A stretch of 64,000 bases of DNA, taken from positions 28,425-92,424 of the forward strand of contig NZ_JAMTDQ010000064.1 in the NCBI RefSeq assembly GCF_023806635.1, given 5' to 3'. The translations under genes and the position numbers were made by a program. The notes below the pieces were generated by a model. The model saw only the letters and a program-made list of their open reading frames with translations. It had not been told where the DNA came from and did no database searches. Within the stretch, counting starts at the first letter, position 1, and each line of letters opens with the position of its first letter. The DNA is from Accumulibacter sp. Its GTDB lineage: Bacteria > Pseudomonadota > Gammaproteobacteria > Burkholderiales > Rhodocyclaceae. Positions 50,163-59,531 of the stretch are shown here, piece by piece.

Positions 50163-50904
50163 ATTCGACCGGCAGCAGGATGCGAAAATCCCGCCCCCTG
50201 AGTCCCGCCGGAAGAAGCGTCGCGGTCGCAGCCTGTTCGAGCATCGCCACTGCCTGCTGATCGAGCGGGGCATGGCCGCTCGAGCGAGCCAGCGACAATT
50301 GTGGACGTGGTTGCCAGGCGCTGACGCTGACGGCCACCTCGACCCGTCCCTCCCAGCCACGCTCGCGCGCCAACGCCGGATAGCCCTTGAAGCGACGCGA
50401 CGCGATCGCCAGGTCGATCCGGTACTGCCGCAGATCATCGGCACTGACTCCTGCAGACGGCGCGGCCGCAGCCGCACTGGCGTCCACCGCCGAAGTGCCC
50501 GGCGCTACCGCACCGTCACCAGCGGTCGTCACACCGCTCGCTGGCGGCGCGCTCGGCGGAGAATGTGATCGGCCCGTCCGCGGCGTTCGGGAATCGTCCG
50601 CGAAGGACGTCGCCGCCTGCTCGGGAACGGGCGATGCGGGCGCTGGCAAGCGCCGCGCCGCAGCCGCGGCGGGCCGCTCGCCGCCGGCCCCGCGGCGGGC
50701 ATCCGGCGACGCAGCGGCGCTCTTGCTGCCTGCCCCGAGATCTCCGGACAACGGCGCCGTTTCGGCAATCACGGCGATGAGCGGCTGCCCTGCCATTGCG
50801 GACGGCCGCTGCGGCGGACGAAAGCCAGGCGCCAGCACACCCGCGTGCGCCAGCAGCGAAGCCAGCAGCGCGAACAGAATCCGCCGGCGTGCCGCGTCAG
50901 CCAC
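50140..50904 (-). CDS. TonB-like protein with C-terminal energy-transducer domain
   Basis: A 254-residue protein. One N-terminal membrane helix (RILFALLASLLAHAGVLAPG) is followed by a long Ala/Pro/Ser-rich periplasmic spacer and a C-terminal TonB-type domain (YPALARERGWEGRVEVAVSV, then SSGHAPLDQQAVAMLEQA). No ExbB or ExbD genes are near, so it may be an orphan TonB or a TolA-like spacer protein. It overlaps the Nudix gene tail to tail by 23 bp. The spacer's composition makes its exact homology uncertain. Confidence 0.75.
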   Translation of the reverse strand: MADAARRRILFALLASLLAHAGVLAPGFRPPQRPSAMAGQPLIAVIAETAPLSGDLGAGSKSAAASPDARRGAGGERPAAAAARRLPAPASPVPEQAATSFADDSRTPRTGRSHSPPSAPPASGVTTAGDGAVAPGTSAVDASAAAAAPSAGVSADDLRQYRIDLAIASRRFKGYPALARERGWEGRVEVAVSVSAWQPRPQLSLARSSGHAPLDQQAVAMLEQAATATLLPAGLRGRDFRILLPVEFTLDDAR

Positions 50905-50973
50905 GAAACCTCTTTCGCCGGCGACGCGCGCCGACAGCCCCCGCCAGTCCGCGTCGAGACGCTGCCTGTGCGC

Positions 50974-51114
50974 CTACCTGCGGCTCTGCGCCTCGTCCTC
51001 GCGTATCTTCCTGCTGAAGAAGCGAGCAAACCAGAACGACATGCCGACCACGAAGACGATCACGAACAGGCTCATCAGCCCATAATCGGTCGAAAAAAGC
51101 AGATCCCAAGCCAT
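50974..51114 (-). CDS. Small single-helix membrane protein (DUF3149-like)
   Basis: A 46-residue protein starting MAWDLLFSTDYGLMSLFVIV. One membrane helix (LMSLFVIVFVVGMSFWFARF) is followed by a basic and acidic tail (FSRKIREDEAQSRR). It resembles DUF3149, a tiny family found near cbb3 oxidase genes in betaproteobacteria. A GGAGAGAGGAG-type ribosome-binding site precedes the ATG. It lies 15 bp after fixH and is likely the end of the ccoG-fixH transcript. A role in oxidase assembly is only suggested by position. Confidence 0.72.
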   Translation of the reverse strand: MAWDLLFSTDYGLMSLFVIVFVVGMSFWFARFFSRKIREDEAQSRR

Positions 51115-51129
51115 CTCCAAGCTCCTCTC

Positions 51130-51672
51130 TCAATTGGCCTGCGCCGCGGCCGTCGGCGGGCGCGCAGCCTGCAACTGCAATACCGTCTCCGGCCCGGCAA
51201 CCCAATCGCCAACCAAGCGCCACTCCTGCCGCTCATCTTCCAGGACGACATGCCAGCGCCCCTCCTGCAGCCGCCGCAGCGGACCGCCATAGACGCGGCC
51301 GCCCTCGCCCCGCAGCGACAGGTTCTGATCCAGACCCGGACGAGTCGGGTGGGCGATGCGCAGAATCAGTGACTCCGGCATGCGGACGCCTTCGCTGGTC
51401 TGCAGCAGCACCCGTATGCGCTCGCCATTGCCGCCGAGCACCAGTTCGGCGCCGATCCCGAGATCCGCGGCTCGCTGATCGCGAGCCGTGCGCTGATTGA
51501 TCCCCAGCCCTTCCTTGTAATAGTCGTCGACGACCAGCCCATCGTTGCTGACGACCGCGAGATAGGCGGTGGCCACACCGGCAATGACGACCACCAGCGG
51601 CCCGAGCATCAGCAGCCATGGCCAGGGCTCCCGGTACCACGCCTTTGCCGACGAGTTGGCGGCCCTGCTCAT
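51130..51672 (-). CDS. fixH: cbb3 oxidase accessory protein FixH/CcoH
   Basis: Membrane-anchored accessory protein of cbb3 oxidase assembly, 180 residues. It starts with a basic segment and one helix (WPWLLMLGPLVVVIAGVATA), then DDYYKEGLGINQ, the family hallmark, and a periplasmic beta-sandwich. It overlaps ccoG by 4 bp (ATGA), so the two are translationally coupled. C-terminal residues are Ala-rich. Confidence 0.88.
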   Translation of the reverse strand: MSRAANSSAKAWYREPWPWLLMLGPLVVVIAGVATAYLAVVSNDGLVVDDYYKEGLGINQRTARDQRAADLGIGAELVLGGNGERIRVLLQTSEGVRMPESLILRIAHPTRPGLDQNLSLRGEGGRVYGGPLRRLQEGRWHVVLEDERQEWRLVGDWVAGPETVLQLQAARPPTAAAQAN

Positions 51673-53081
51673 GGCTGGAAGAAACTCGTCTTCTCGCGCA
51701 CGGCGATGTCCGGATCATCGTCGGCGCGAATCTCGAAGTGGACGACGTTGGAACCCTTCCTGCCGACGCCCGGCTCTGCGCGCACCGACAGCAGGAAGGT
51801 CTTCGACGACGCCGCCGGCACCTCGACGCTGCGCTCGCCGGCGATCTCGATTCCCTCCAGCCCGCTGACACCGACCGCGTAACGGTGGTCGGCTTCGTCG
51901 GTGTTCGAAATGTGCAGGCTGAAGACGTTCTCGGTGCGTCCGTCATCCGCCTCGCGCGACAGGGTCGAACGGTCACGCAGCACATCGACCTTCAGCGGCA
52001 CACGATGCGCCAGGCTCCACACGGTCGCCACGATGATCGCCAGCAGGACGCTCGCGTAGAGCAGCGTGCGCGGCCGCAACAGGTGCGTCGCCATCTGCCG
52101 AGCCGTGTAATGCCGCGCCATGGCGTTCTCTGTCGAGTAACGGATCAGGCCGCGCGGTGAGCCGACCTTGTCCATCACCTGGTCGCAGGCGTCGATGCAC
52201 GCGGCACAGGCGATGCACTCGAGCTGCAGGCCATTGCGGATGTCGATCCCGGTCGGACAGACCTGCACGCAGATGCTGCAATCCACGCAGTCGCCGAGCG
52301 GCGCCGACTTCACCGCCCCCCCCTTCCGGCGCGCTCCGCGCGGCTCGCCGCGCTCGGGGTCATAACTGATGATCAGCGTGTCGGGGTCGAACATGACGCC
52401 CTGGAAGCGTGCATAGGGACACATGTACTTGCACACCTGCTCGCGCAGGAAGCCCGCCATCATATATAGGAAAGCGGCGTAGAACAGGATCCAGAAGGTC
52501 TCCCACGGCCCGAGGGCGAATGTAGCGATCGCTGGCAGCAGTTCCCTGATTGGAGTGAAGTAGCCGACGAAGGTGATGCCGGTCCACAGAGCGACAAGCA
52601 GCCACAGAGCGTGCTTGGTGAACTTGAGACGAAACTTGCGCGCACTCATCGGCTGTGCGTCGAGCTTCATCCTTGCCGGCCGCTCGCCTTCGATCCTGCG
52701 CTCGATCCACATCAGGATCTCGGTATACACCGTCTGCGGGCAGGCGTAACCGCAGAACAGGCGGCCACCGACGGCAGTGACAAGGAACAGGGCATAAGCC
52801 GAGATGACGAGCAGGACCGCCAGGTAGATCACGTCCTGCGGCCAGAAGACCATGCCGAAGATGTAGAAGCGACGCTCCTCGATGTGGAAGAGAACCGCCT
52901 GCCGGCCGCCCCACTCGAGCCAGCAGAGCCCGTAGAACAGCGCCTGGGTGAAGCAGACCATCGCCCAGCGCCAGTTGTTGAAGATTCCCGTGGTGCTGCG
53001 AGCGTAGACGGTGCGATGCTTTTCGTAGAGCCCGTCGACGTTGATGGGGATTGCCTTGGCCTTGCTTGCCACCTGGTCCAT
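51669..53081 (-). CDS. ccoG: cbb3 oxidase accessory protein CcoG (FixG)
   Basis: Inner-membrane Fe-S protein of 470 residues needed for copper delivery to cbb3 oxidase. Several membrane helices (for example FALGPWETFWILFYAAFLYM) surround CGYACPQTVYTEI and EQVCKYMCPYARFQG. A ferredoxin-type cluster motif follows (CVDCSICVQVCPTGIDIRNG, then CIACAACIDACDQVM), and the C-terminal third is an Ig-like periplasmic domain. It has its own upstream FNR-type site at 53150-53163, separate from ccoNOQP. Confidence 0.95.
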   Translation of the reverse strand: MDQVASKAKAIPINVDGLYEKHRTVYARSTTGIFNNWRWAMVCFTQALFYGLCWLEWGGRQAVLFHIEERRFYIFGMVFWPQDVIYLAVLLVISAYALFLVTAVGGRLFCGYACPQTVYTEILMWIERRIEGERPARMKLDAQPMSARKFRLKFTKHALWLLVALWTGITFVGYFTPIRELLPAIATFALGPWETFWILFYAAFLYMMAGFLREQVCKYMCPYARFQGVMFDPDTLIISYDPERGEPRGARRKGGAVKSAPLGDCVDCSICVQVCPTGIDIRNGLQLECIACAACIDACDQVMDKVGSPRGLIRYSTENAMARHYTARQMATHLLRPRTLLYASVLLAIIVATVWSLAHRVPLKVDVLRDRSTLSREADDGRTENVFSLHISNTDEADHRYAVGVSGLEGIEIAGERSVEVPAASSKTFLLSVRAEPGVGRKGSNVVHFEIRADDDPDIAVREKTSFFQP

Positions 53082-53149
53082 GATTTCAGCTCCGATCCAC
53101 TTGCGAATTACACCAAACTCTAATATTAGCTTGTGGCGTGAGAGCGAAA

Positions 53150-53163
53150 TTGATCTGAATCAG
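53150..53163 (-). promoter_or_regulatory. FNR/Anr-type site upstream of ccoG
   Basis: TTGAT-CTGA-ATCAG matches TTGAT-N4-ATCAA at nine of ten positions. On the minus strand a -10-like TAATAT lies at 53128-53123, which would put the start point near 53116 and the site centre close to -41, the classical class II activation position. Confidence 0.6.
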
Positions 53164-53274
53164 TCACGATGCATCGGCAACCGCAGTCAGCGACTGGCGG
53201 AGAAAGCCCGGCGCTGGCAGCGCGCCGGAACGAACGGATCGGTAAGCCTGCGGCGGCGTTCCGCCCGGAAATGC

Positions 53275-53304
53275 AAGAACGGAGCGACGATGCGCTCCGT
53301 TCTT
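53275..53304. terminator. Terminator hairpin of the ccoNOQP operon
   Basis: A perfect 12-bp stem (AAGAACGGAGCG / CGCTCCGTTCTT) with a 6-nt loop begins 14 nt past the ccoP stop on the minus strand. The 3' side ends in TTCTT followed by GCATTT, consistent with a transcription stop. Confidence 0.7.
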
Positions 53305-53317
53305 CAGCCATCAGGAT

Positions 53318-54223
53318 CTACTTGCCGCCTGCGGCCTGGCCCAGGCTCAGGACGTAGGCTGCCAGCAGATGCACCTTCTCGTCGCCGAGGAACTCCTTCC
53401 AGGCCGGCATCTGGTTGTTGCGACCCTTGGTGATGGTCTCGATGATCGTCGCCTCGGAACTGCCGTAGAGCCAGACCTTGTCGGTCAGGTTGGGCGCGCC
53501 GAGCGCCTGCATCCCCTTGCCATCGGGACCATGACAGCCGGAACAGCCGGCGCTGTTGAACGCCTCCTGGCCCTTGGCGGCACGCAGCGAATCAGCGGGA
53601 AGACCCGACAGGGAACGGACATAGCTTGCCAGATCCTTGATCGTCTCGGCGCCGAGTTGGGCGTGAGGAGGCATGACGCCGTTGCGGCCGACGGCGATCG
53701 TCTCGACGATCTGCGCCGGCTCGCCACCCCACAGCCAGTCGCTGTCCGCCAGATTCGGAAAACCCTTCGAGCCCTTGGCATCGGCGCCATGACACTGGAC
53801 GCAATAGGTCAGGTACAGGCGTTTGCCGGTTTCCATGCCGACTTTGTCCGCCGCCAGCGCCTTGAGGTCGGTCTGCAGGTACTTGGCATAGAGCGGCTTT
53901 GTCTGCTCGTCGAACCTCGCCATCTCCTTGGCCCACTGGCCGCTCGACGACCAGCCAAGAACCCCGGGGAAGCTGCCCAGCATCGGGTAGAGCACACTGT
54001 AGCCCAAGGCGAAGAACACCGTGATGTAGAACAGCCACATCCACCACTTGGGCAGCGGATGATTGTACTCCTCGAGGTTCTCGTCCCAGACGTGGCCGGT
54101 GGTGTCGAGCTTGGCTGGCGGTGGCTGGCTCTGTGTCCACAGCAGCACGCCACAGGCGATGATGCTCCCCAGTACGAGCAGAATGACATACCAGTTCCAA
54201 AACTGATTCACAAAATCGTTCAT
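53318..54223 (-). CDS. ccoP: cbb3-type cytochrome c oxidase subunit III (CcoP)
   Basis: Di-haem c subunit of 301 residues that delivers electrons to the oxidase core. Two N-terminal membrane segments (WYVILLVLGSIIACGVLLW and WWMWLFYITVFFALGYSVLY) flank HVWDENLEEYNHPLPKWW. Two cytochrome c domains carry CVQCH near residue 137 and CSGCH near 228, each with a downstream Met (GVMPPHA and NNQMPAW). Overlaps ccoQ by 4 bp. Confidence 0.96.
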   Translation of the reverse strand: MNDFVNQFWNWYVILLVLGSIIACGVLLWTQSQPPPAKLDTTGHVWDENLEEYNHPLPKWWMWLFYITVFFALGYSVLYPMLGSFPGVLGWSSSGQWAKEMARFDEQTKPLYAKYLQTDLKALAADKVGMETGKRLYLTYCVQCHGADAKGSKGFPNLADSDWLWGGEPAQIVETIAVGRNGVMPPHAQLGAETIKDLASYVRSLSGLPADSLRAAKGQEAFNSAGCSGCHGPDGKGMQALGAPNLTDKVWLYGSSEATIIETITKGRNNQMPAWKEFLGDEKVHLLAAYVLSLGQAAGGK

Positions 54224-54414
54224 GATGCTTTCCTCTGTCCGTTGCGATCCAAGCCAAGTTCGATCCGATCAGCTTCCTCATCGGTGAACGGCAGCATCGC
54301 TGCTTCTTCGAAGCGCTTCCTGTTGCCCTTGACGCCGTAGGCCCACCAGACGATCCCGAGGAAGGTCAGCAGGGAAACGACGGTGACGATGGATCGAATG
54401 TCGTTGATGTCCAT
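54220..54414 (-). CDS. ccoQ: cbb3-type oxidase subunit IV (CcoQ)
   Basis: Small stabilising subunit of 64 residues with one membrane helix (SIVTVVSLLTFLGIVWWAYG), then a charged tail (GNRKRFEEAAMLPF). Position between ccoO and ccoP with a 4-bp gap and a 4-bp overlap settles the identity. Confidence 0.92.
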   Translation of the reverse strand: MDINDIRSIVTVVSLLTFLGIVWWAYGVKGNRKRFEEAAMLPFTDEEADRIELGLDRNGQRKAS

Positions 54415-54418
54415 GCGC

Positions 54419-55033
54419 TCACCTGGCGTTCTTCAGTTCCAGGCCCATCCCCTGCAGGTAGGCAACGAGGGCGTCGAGTTCGCTCTTGCCTTCAAGCTGC
54501 TTCTTCGCGCCAGCGATCTCCTCGTCGGTGTAGGGAACGCCGACCCGGCGCAGGGCGCGCATCTTGCCCTCGATGGTGCTGGCGTCGGCCGGCGCCTTCT
54601 CGAGGAAGGCAAAGGCAGGCATGTTGGACTCGGGAACCACATCCCGCGGATTGATCAGGTGCACCCGGTGCCACTCGTCGGAGTAACGTCCACCGACACG
54701 GGCGAGGTCAGGACCGGTACGCTTCGAACCCCACTGGAAGGGGTGGTCATAGACGAATTCGCCGGCGACCGAATAATGCCCGTAGCGCTCGGTCTCGGCA
54801 CGGAACGGACGGATCATCTGCGAATGGCAGAGAAAACAGCCTTCGCGGATGTAGACGTCGCGACCGGTCAGGCGGACCGGATCGTAGGGCTTGAGACCGG
54901 TCACCGGTTGGGTGGTGGACTTCTGGAAGAACAGTGGAACGATTTCCACCAGGCCACCGACGCTGACCACCAGCAGGGTCAGCACGATCATCAACGGAAC
55001 GCTGCGTTCGATTGCATCTTGCGTGATCTTCAT
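54419..55033 (-). CDS. ccoO: cbb3-type cytochrome c oxidase subunit II (CcoO)
   Basis: Mono-haem c subunit of 204 residues. One N-terminal helix ([20 protein letters not shown]) is followed by the haem motif [15 protein letters not shown] near residues 60-74 and axial Met candidates in [10 protein letters not shown]. The C-terminal part ([17 protein letters not shown]) is as in the family. It lies 13 bp after ccoN. Confidence 0.96.
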   Translation of the reverse strand: MKITQDAIERSVPLMIVLTLLVVSVGGLVEIVPLFFQKSTTQPVTGLKPYDPVRLTGRDVYIREGCFLCHSQMIRPFRAETERYGHYSVAGEFVYDHPFQWGSKRTGPDLARVGGRYSDEWHRVHLINPRDVVPESNMPAFAFLEKAPADASTIEGKMRALRRVGVPYTDEEIAGAKKQLEGKSELDALVAYLQGMGLELKNAR

Positions 55034-55046
55034 TGCTTCTTCCTTG

Positions 55047-56474
55047 TCAGGCGTGGTGGGCGGCAGGCACCAGGACGCGCGCGTCGTCGACCGTCCGTCC
55101 GCCAGCCATCGTCTTGAACATGTTGTAGGCCATCACCAGCATGCCGAACAGGAACAGGACGCCACCGAGGAAACGGATCGCCCAGAAGGGGTACGAGGCC
55201 TTGACCGATTCGACGAAGCTGTAGGTCAGCGTGCCGTCGGCATTGACCGCGCGCCACATGAGGCCCTGCATGACGCCGGCGATCCACATCGACGCGATGT
55301 AGAGCACGACGCCGATCGTTGCCACCCAGAAGTGCACGGTGATCAGCCTGACGCTGAACATCTCGCTCTTGCCGAAGAGCCTGGGCAGCAGGTAGTAGAT
55401 CGCACCAATCGAAACCATCGCCACCCAGCCCAGCGCACCCGAGTGCACGTGGCCGACGGTCCAGTCGGTATAGTGCGACAGCGCATTGACGGTCTTGATC
55501 GACATCATCGGTCCCTCGAAGGTCGACATGCCGTAGAAGGACAGCGAGGTGATCAGGAACTTCAGGATCGGATCGTCGCGCAGCTTGTGCCAGGCACCCG
55601 AGAGCGTCATGACGCCGTTGATCATGCCACCCCACGACGGCGCCAGCAGGATCAGCGAGAACACCATGCCGACCGACTGCGTCCAGTCGGGCAGCGCCGT
55701 GAAATGGAGGTGGTGCGGGCCGGCCCACATGTAGGTGAAGATCAGCGCCCAGAAGTGCACCACCGACAGACGGTAGGAGTAGATCGGCCGCTCGGCCTGC
55801 TTCGGAACGAAGTAGTACATCATGCCGAGGAAGCCGGCAGTGAGGAAGAAGCCGACCGCGTTGTGACCGTACCACCACTGGATCATCGCGTCCTGGACAC
55901 CGGCATAGGCCGAGTATGACTTGAACAGGGTGACTGGCGACGCGGCGCTATTGACCACATGCAGCAGCGCCACGGCCAGGATGAAGCCGCCGTAGAACCA
56001 GTTCGCGACGTAGATGTGGCTCACCTTGCGCTTGGCGAGTGTGCCGAAGAAGACGACCGCGTAAGCCACCCACACGAGCGTGATGAGGATGTCGATCGGC
56101 CACTCGAGTTCGGCGTACTCCTTGCCCGAGGTGATCCCCAGCGGCAAGGTCACGGCGGCGAGCACGATGATCAATTGCCAGCCCCAGAAGGTGAACGCCG
56201 CCAGCCCGTCGGAGAAGAGCCGCGTGTGACAGGTCCGCTGGACGACGTAATACGACGTGGCGAAGAGGGCGCAACCGCCGAAGGCGAAGATCACGGCATT
56301 GGTATGCAGCGGGCGCAGGCGCCCGAAATGCAGGAATCCGAGGTTCAATTCAGGCCAGACCAGCTGGGCGGCGATGATCACCCCCACCAGCATCCCGACA
56401 ATCCCCCATATGACGGTCATCACGGCGAACTGCCGCACCACCCTGTAGTTGTATGTTGACTGAGTTTCCGACAT
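55047..56474 (-). CDS. ccoN: cbb3-type cytochrome c oxidase subunit I (CcoN)
   Basis: Catalytic subunit of the high-affinity proton-pumping terminal oxidase, 475 residues from the ATG at 56474, which follows GAGGTGAG. A longer frame to 56540 lacks a ribosome-binding site. Twelve membrane helices carry the haem b, haem b3 and Cu-B ligands: His in [14 protein letters not shown], His in [17 protein letters not shown], His in [20 protein letters not shown] and His in [11 protein letters not shown]. Controlled by the FNR-type site at 56580-56593. The enzyme supports respiration at low oxygen. Confidence 0.97.
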   Translation of the reverse strand: MSETQSTYNYRVVRQFAVMTVIWGIVGMLVGVIIAAQLVWPELNLGFLHFGRLRPLHTNAVIFAFGGCALFATSYYVVQRTCHTRLFSDGLAAFTFWGWQLIIVLAAVTLPLGITSGKEYAELEWPIDILITLVWVAYAVVFFGTLAKRKVSHIYVANWFYGGFILAVALLHVVNSAASPVTLFKSYSAYAGVQDAMIQWWYGHNAVGFFLTAGFLGMMYYFVPKQAERPIYSYRLSVVHFWALIFTYMWAGPHHLHFTALPDWTQSVGMVFSLILLAPSWGGMINGVMTLSGAWHKLRDDPILKFLITSLSFYGMSTFEGPMMSIKTVNALSHYTDWTVGHVHSGALGWVAMVSIGAIYYLLPRLFGKSEMFSVRLITVHFWVATIGVVLYIASMWIAGVMQGLMWRAVNADGTLTYSFVESVKASYPFWAIRFLGGVLFLFGMLVMAYNMFKTMAGGRTVDDARVLVPAAHHA

Positions 56475-56579
56475 GGACTCACCTCGTTCCTGATCAAGAA
56501 AACCGGTTTTCACCGCCCTGAATGCCCTTGTCCCGGGCACTGAATAAACGGATGCTATTCTAACCCGGGGGTGTCAAAT

Positions 56580-56593
56580 TTGACACAGATCAA
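56580..56593 (-). promoter_or_regulatory. FNR/Anr-type site upstream of ccoNOQP
   Basis: TTGAC-ACAG-ATCAA matches TTGAT-N4-ATCAA at nine of ten positions. On the minus strand a -10-like TAGAAT lies at 56562-56557, about 18 bp downstream of the site, so the site would overlap the -35 region, as in oxygen-responsive class II promoters. Confidence 0.65.
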
Positions 56594-56764
56594 CCACTGC
56601 GCACGAGCCACCCCCGCCTGCGGACAAAAAAAGGGGTGCGCCGAAACGCACCCGAAACCCCAACAGAGAAACATCCCTGGACGCACCGGGCGGCGAATCC
56701 CGAAACATTCGCGCCGGCGACGCGCGAATTATCCCCGCTCGACAGGCCGCCGTATTGACCTGCG

Positions 56765-56974
56765 TCAAGAGTCGCATGGATCGGCCGGCGACCGGCCTGG
56801 CCGCCCGTCGCCGGCGCCCGCCGCGGGTGGGGAACGGTCGTCATCCATCAGGATGCGGTACGCCGGCCCCTCCATGTCGTCGAACTGACCACTGCGCAGC
56901 GACCACCAGAAGGCAAGCGTGATCAGGAAGACCAGGACGACGGAAATCGGGATCAGCAGGTAGAGGGTCTCCAT
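56765..56974 (-). CDS. ccoS: cbb3 oxidase maturation protein CcoS (FixS)
   Basis: Small assembly protein of 69 residues. One helix (LLIPISVVLVFLITLAFWWS) is followed by the family motif SGQFDDMEGPAYRILMDDD. It lies 6 bp after ccoI on the same strand. The last 20 residues are Gly/Pro/Arg-rich and not conserved. Confidence 0.93.
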   Translation of the reverse strand: METLYLLIPISVVLVFLITLAFWWSLRSGQFDDMEGPAYRILMDDDRSPPAAGAGDGRPGRSPADPCDS

Positions 56975-56980
56975 CGGCGA

Positions 56981-59437
56981 TCAGCCTCCGCCAGTCTTCT
57001 GCAGCCGCAACGAATTGGCCACCACCAGCAACGAGCTGCCGGACATGCCGATGCCGGCCATCCATGGAGTGATGAAGCCGGCCATCGCCAGCGGCAGGGC
57101 GACGAAATTGTAGGCGAACGACCACCACAGGTTCTGCCGGATGACGCGCAACGCGCGGCGCGACACCCGGATGCCACGACGCAGGTGATCGAGGTTCTCC
57201 GACAGCAGCACCAGGTCCGCCTGCGTGCGCGCCAGCTCCGAACCACCCCCCATGGCCACCGAAACCTGTGCCTGCGCCAGAACGGGCGCATCGTTCACGC
57301 CGTCGCCCACCATCGCGACGACCGCGCCAGCGGCCTGCAGGCGGCTGACGTGGTCGTGCTTCGCCTGCGGCGACGCATCCGCCACCACTTCGTCGATCGC
57401 CAGACCGCGCGCGATGCGCCGGGCGACCGGCTCGCAGTCGCCGGTCAGGAGCACGACCCGCCGCCCGGCGGCACGCAGATCGGCCACCAACGCGGCGGCT
57501 TCCGGCCGCACCTCGTCACCAAGGCGAAAGAGGGCGATCCAGCCCCCCTCGTCGCCAAGGGCGATTACCGTGTCGCCACTGGCAAGAACGGCACTCGCCG
57601 ATTCCGGCAACGGCTGGCCGTGCAGCGAGTGCACATACGCCGGCCGGCCGAGGCGCAGGCGGCGGCGGCCAAGGACCGCCGTCACGCCGCAACCCGGCTC
57701 GTTGCCAGGCGCCTCGACGGCGGGCAACGGGCAGCCGGCCGCCGCCACGCGCAAGGCCTTGCCAAGAGGGTGCTCCGACGCCTGCTCGAGCGCCGCTGCC
57801 AGGCGCAGGCACGAATCGGCGCTGTCGTCGGCGAGGGGCAGCACTTGCAGCACGCGCATCTCGCCGGTCGTCAGCGTACCGGTCTTGTCAAGGACGAAGT
57901 GGCTCGCCCGTGCCAGCGTCTCGACGGCATGGCTGCGGGTGACCAGCAGACCGGCGCGCGCCATGGCGCCACTGGCAACGGTCAGCGCCACCGGCGTCGC
58001 CAGCGACAGCGCGCAGGGGCAGGTGACGACGAGGACCGAAACGGTGATCCACAGCGCCTGGCGCGGATCGATGAAGCACCAGGCCAACGCCACCGCCGCG
58101 GCCAGGACGAGCAATGCGACGATGAAATGGCTGGCGATGCGATCGGCCAGTTCGACGATCCGCGGCTTCGCCGTCGCCGCCCGCTCCATCAGGCGGATGA
58201 TCGCCGACAGCCGGGACGCCTCACCCACCCGCGTCACCTCGACCAGCAGTGGGCTCTCGACATTGAGCGCGCCACCGGTCACCGCCGATCCCGGACCCTT
58301 GTGGACCGGCGCGCTCTCCCCGGTGAGCAGCGATTCGTTGGCACTGCTCTCCCCTTCGAGCACCCTGCCGTCGGCCGGGATCGTCTCGCCGGCACGCACG
58401 AGCACCACCTCGCCGGGCTGCAGGTTGGCGACCAGGACCTGTTCCTGCTGCCGCCTGGCCGGGTACTCCGGCAGCCGGGTGGCGACCGCCGGCATCAGCC
58501 GGGCGAGCGCCTCGGTGGTGCTGACCGCCCGCTGGCGCGCGGTCATCTCGAGGAAACGCCCGCTCAGCAGGAAGAAGACGAACATCGTCACCGAATCGAA
58601 ATAGACCTCGCCGCTGGCCGTCAGCGTCGCCCAGACGCTCGCCAGGAAGGCCGCGCCGACGCCCAGCGCGACCGGCACGTCCATACCCGCACGCCACAGT
58701 CGCAGGTCGCGCCAGGCGTTGGTGAAGAAGGGCGCCGCCGAATAGAAGACCACCGGCAGCGTCAGCGTCAGGCTGGCCCAGCGCATCAGCTGTTCGACCG
58801 CCGGCGTCATCTCGCCCTCGCCCGCCAGATAGACCGGCACGGCGTACATCATCACCTGCATCATGCCGAAGCCGGCGACGAACACCCGCCACAGGGCGCG
58901 GCGCCGCTCGTCGCGCGCGAGTTCCTCGCTCTTCGCCGGATCGTAGGGATAGGCGCGATAGCCGATGGCGGCGATCGCCGCCAGGATCCCGGACAGCCGG
59001 ATCCGCCGCTCGTCCCAGCGGACGCGCGCGCGGCGCGTGGCGTAATTGATCTCCACCGATGTGACGCCTGCGAGTCGCGACAGGTGCTGCTCGTTGAGCC
59101 AGATGCACGCCGAACAGGTGATCCCTTCGAGGATCAGCGAGGCTTCGCGCTCGCACCCGCCCGCCTCGTCGGGCAGGACGCGGACGAAGCTCTTCTGGAA
59201 GTCGGCATGGTCGTAGAGCTGCAGCCCATCGACGATCGCCGGCATCGCCTCGCGCGGCGCGTCGGGCAGCGCATCGCGGGTACGGTAGTAGTCGCCGAGG
59301 CCGTTGTCGACGATCGCCTGCGCCACCGCCTGGCAACCGCCACAGCACATCGCGCACGGCGCTCCGTCGATGCGCGTGACGAGGTCGACGCCCGCCGGGA
59401 TGGCCTGGCCACAATGGTAACAATTGCCGTTGTTCAT
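56981..59437 (-). CDS. ccoI: Copper-translocating P-type ATPase CcoI (FixI)
   Basis: P1B-type ATPase of 818 residues that supplies copper for cbb3 oxidase assembly, inner membrane. The N-terminus has a Cys-rich region (CYHCGQAI and CAMCCGGCQAVAQA) and a heavy-metal domain with GITCSACIW near residues 108-116. Transport motifs are LLTGES, the intramembrane TCPCALSLATP, DKTGTLTTG with the phosphorylated Asp, EHPLG and GDGVNDAPVLAQA. The ATG at 59437 was used; a GTG one codon earlier is also in frame. Encoded upstream of ccoS and ccoNOQP, the reverse of the usual ccoNOQP-GHIS order. Confidence 0.95.
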   Translation of the reverse strand: MNNGNCYHCGQAIPAGVDLVTRIDGAPCAMCCGGCQAVAQAIVDNGLGDYYRTRDALPDAPREAMPAIVDGLQLYDHADFQKSFVRVLPDEAGGCEREASLILEGITCSACIWLNEQHLSRLAGVTSVEINYATRRARVRWDERRIRLSGILAAIAAIGYRAYPYDPAKSEELARDERRRALWRVFVAGFGMMQVMMYAVPVYLAGEGEMTPAVEQLMRWASLTLTLPVVFYSAAPFFTNAWRDLRLWRAGMDVPVALGVGAAFLASVWATLTASGEVYFDSVTMFVFFLLSGRFLEMTARQRAVSTTEALARLMPAVATRLPEYPARRQQEQVLVANLQPGEVVLVRAGETIPADGRVLEGESSANESLLTGESAPVHKGPGSAVTGGALNVESPLLVEVTRVGEASRLSAIIRLMERAATAKPRIVELADRIASHFIVALLVLAAAVALAWCFIDPRQALWITVSVLVVTCPCALSLATPVALTVASGAMARAGLLVTRSHAVETLARASHFVLDKTGTLTTGEMRVLQVLPLADDSADSCLRLAAALEQASEHPLGKALRVAAAGCPLPAVEAPGNEPGCGVTAVLGRRRLRLGRPAYVHSLHGQPLPESASAVLASGDTVIALGDEGGWIALFRLGDEVRPEAAALVADLRAAGRRVVLLTGDCEPVARRIARGLAIDEVVADASPQAKHDHVSRLQAAGAVVAMVGDGVNDAPVLAQAQVSVAMGGGSELARTQADLVLLSENLDHLRRGIRVSRRALRVIRQNLWWSFAYNFVALPLAMAGFITPWMAGIGMSGSSLLVVANSLRLQKTGGG

Positions 59438-59494
59438 CACCGCAACAGACGAGGAAAAAGGCGCCAGCGCCAGCCGGCGCGGCAGCAGGCCGGT

Positions 59495-59500
59495 TATAAT
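59495..59500 (+). promoter_or_regulatory. -10 element candidate for ribF-ileS-lspA
   Basis: A perfect TATAAT lies 31 bp before the ribF ATG. No good -35 or TG extension is visible, so the strength is uncertain. Confidence 0.4.
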
Positions 59501-59531
59501 CGCACGTTTTGTCCGCTCCCACTCGCGCCCG

